Below, piece after piece: positions 25,306 through 25,373 of a DNA stretch of 25,373 nt. A program made the translations under genes and the position numbers. The notes under the pieces are model-generated. The model ran no database searches and was not told the DNA's origin. It saw only the letters and a program-made list of their open reading frames with translations. Source of the stretch: Caldilineaceae bacterium (GTDB lineage: Bacteria > Chloroflexota > Anaerolineae > Caldilineales > Caldilineaceae); NCBI GenBank assembly GCA_014879855.1, contig JACSRH010000196.1:1-25373 (forward strand). Direction: 5' to 3'. How positions within the stretch are numbered: position 1 is the first letter of the stretch; every line of letters begins with the position of its first letter.

Positions 25306-25373
25306 CCTTTGTCCTCGACATTCGCACCGCCACCCCCCACTTTCCCGGCATCGGCCGCTATCTGGCAGGGTTG
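25302..25373 (+). CDS. Glycosyltransferase-like gene, 5' fragment cut by window edge
   Basis: ATG 25302 overlaps the preceding TGA as ATGA, and 24 codons are open to the right edge. The peptide starts MTFVLDIRTATPHFPGIGRY, which contains the same GIGRY acceptor-loop pattern as the preceding enzyme (GIARY). It is therefore probably the next GT4 family member of the cluster. Only the first strand and loop are visible, so the assignment rests on that pattern and on context. Confidence 0.65.
   Translation, partial: MTFVLDIRTATPHFPGIGRYLAGL

Noticed and set aside
16366..25373. Mobile-element ends around the A+T-rich glycan section
   Set aside because: No transposase, integrase, tRNA or clear terminal repeats were seen; homologous exchange explains the composition shift better.

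Overview
The window is chromosomal DNA from a bacterium, most likely a member of the Chloroflexota (Anaerolineae/Caldilineae type). This is inferred from several things: a lipoprotein with a long Thr/Pro/Glu-rich linker, a membrane-anchored SH3b protein with a similar linker, an Rv3520c-type F420-dependent luciferase-fold enzyme, a four-helix DUF6069-type membrane protein, and a DnaE with a long degenerate linker before a small C-terminal domain. Lines I counted in the outer parts run near 60% G+C. No rRNA, tRNA, CRISPR array, transposase or integrase was seen.

Layout. Bases 2-2569 hold the 3' part of dnaE (DNA polymerase III alpha), followed by a MmcQ/YjbR-like gene and a luciferase-like F420 oxidoreductase fused to an SCP2 lipid-binding domain. 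This gene converges on a DUF6069-type membrane protein, and between them lies a degenerate 8-bp tandem repeat inside an inverted repeat. Next comes a broken Gfo/Idh/MocA oxidoreductase remnant on the minus strand, an MFS permease, and an MTAP-like protein that has lost most expected active-site residues. A PreP-type M16C metalloprotease follows, with stem-loops sharing TGACAG/CTGTCA arms on both sides, and then a convergent flavin reductase.

Bases 12113-16358 hold a lipoprotein cytochrome c, a 99-aa unknown protein, an SH3b protein and a UvrD/PcrA-type helicase. From 16366 to the right edge is a surface-polysaccharide cluster: a Wzx-type flippase, a TylF/MycF-type methyltransferase, a second SAM methyltransferase, five complete GT-B glycosyltransferases and the first 24 codons of another glycosyltransferase-like gene. 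Most of these overlap or are closely spaced, so they probably form one transcription unit that builds, methylates and exports a glycan.

Base composition changes sharply inside the flippase gene, near 17,280. It is about 60% G+C upstream, about 30-38% in counted lines between 17,640 and 19,860, and back to about 60% by the last complete glycosyltransferase. This suggests that the middle of the glycan cluster was exchanged horizontally into an older host locus. I did not find a clearly new defence or mobile system. The most unusual items are the LLM-SCP2 fusion, the MTAP-like protein with a rewritten active site, the paired stem-loops around the protease gene, and the composition break inside wzx.
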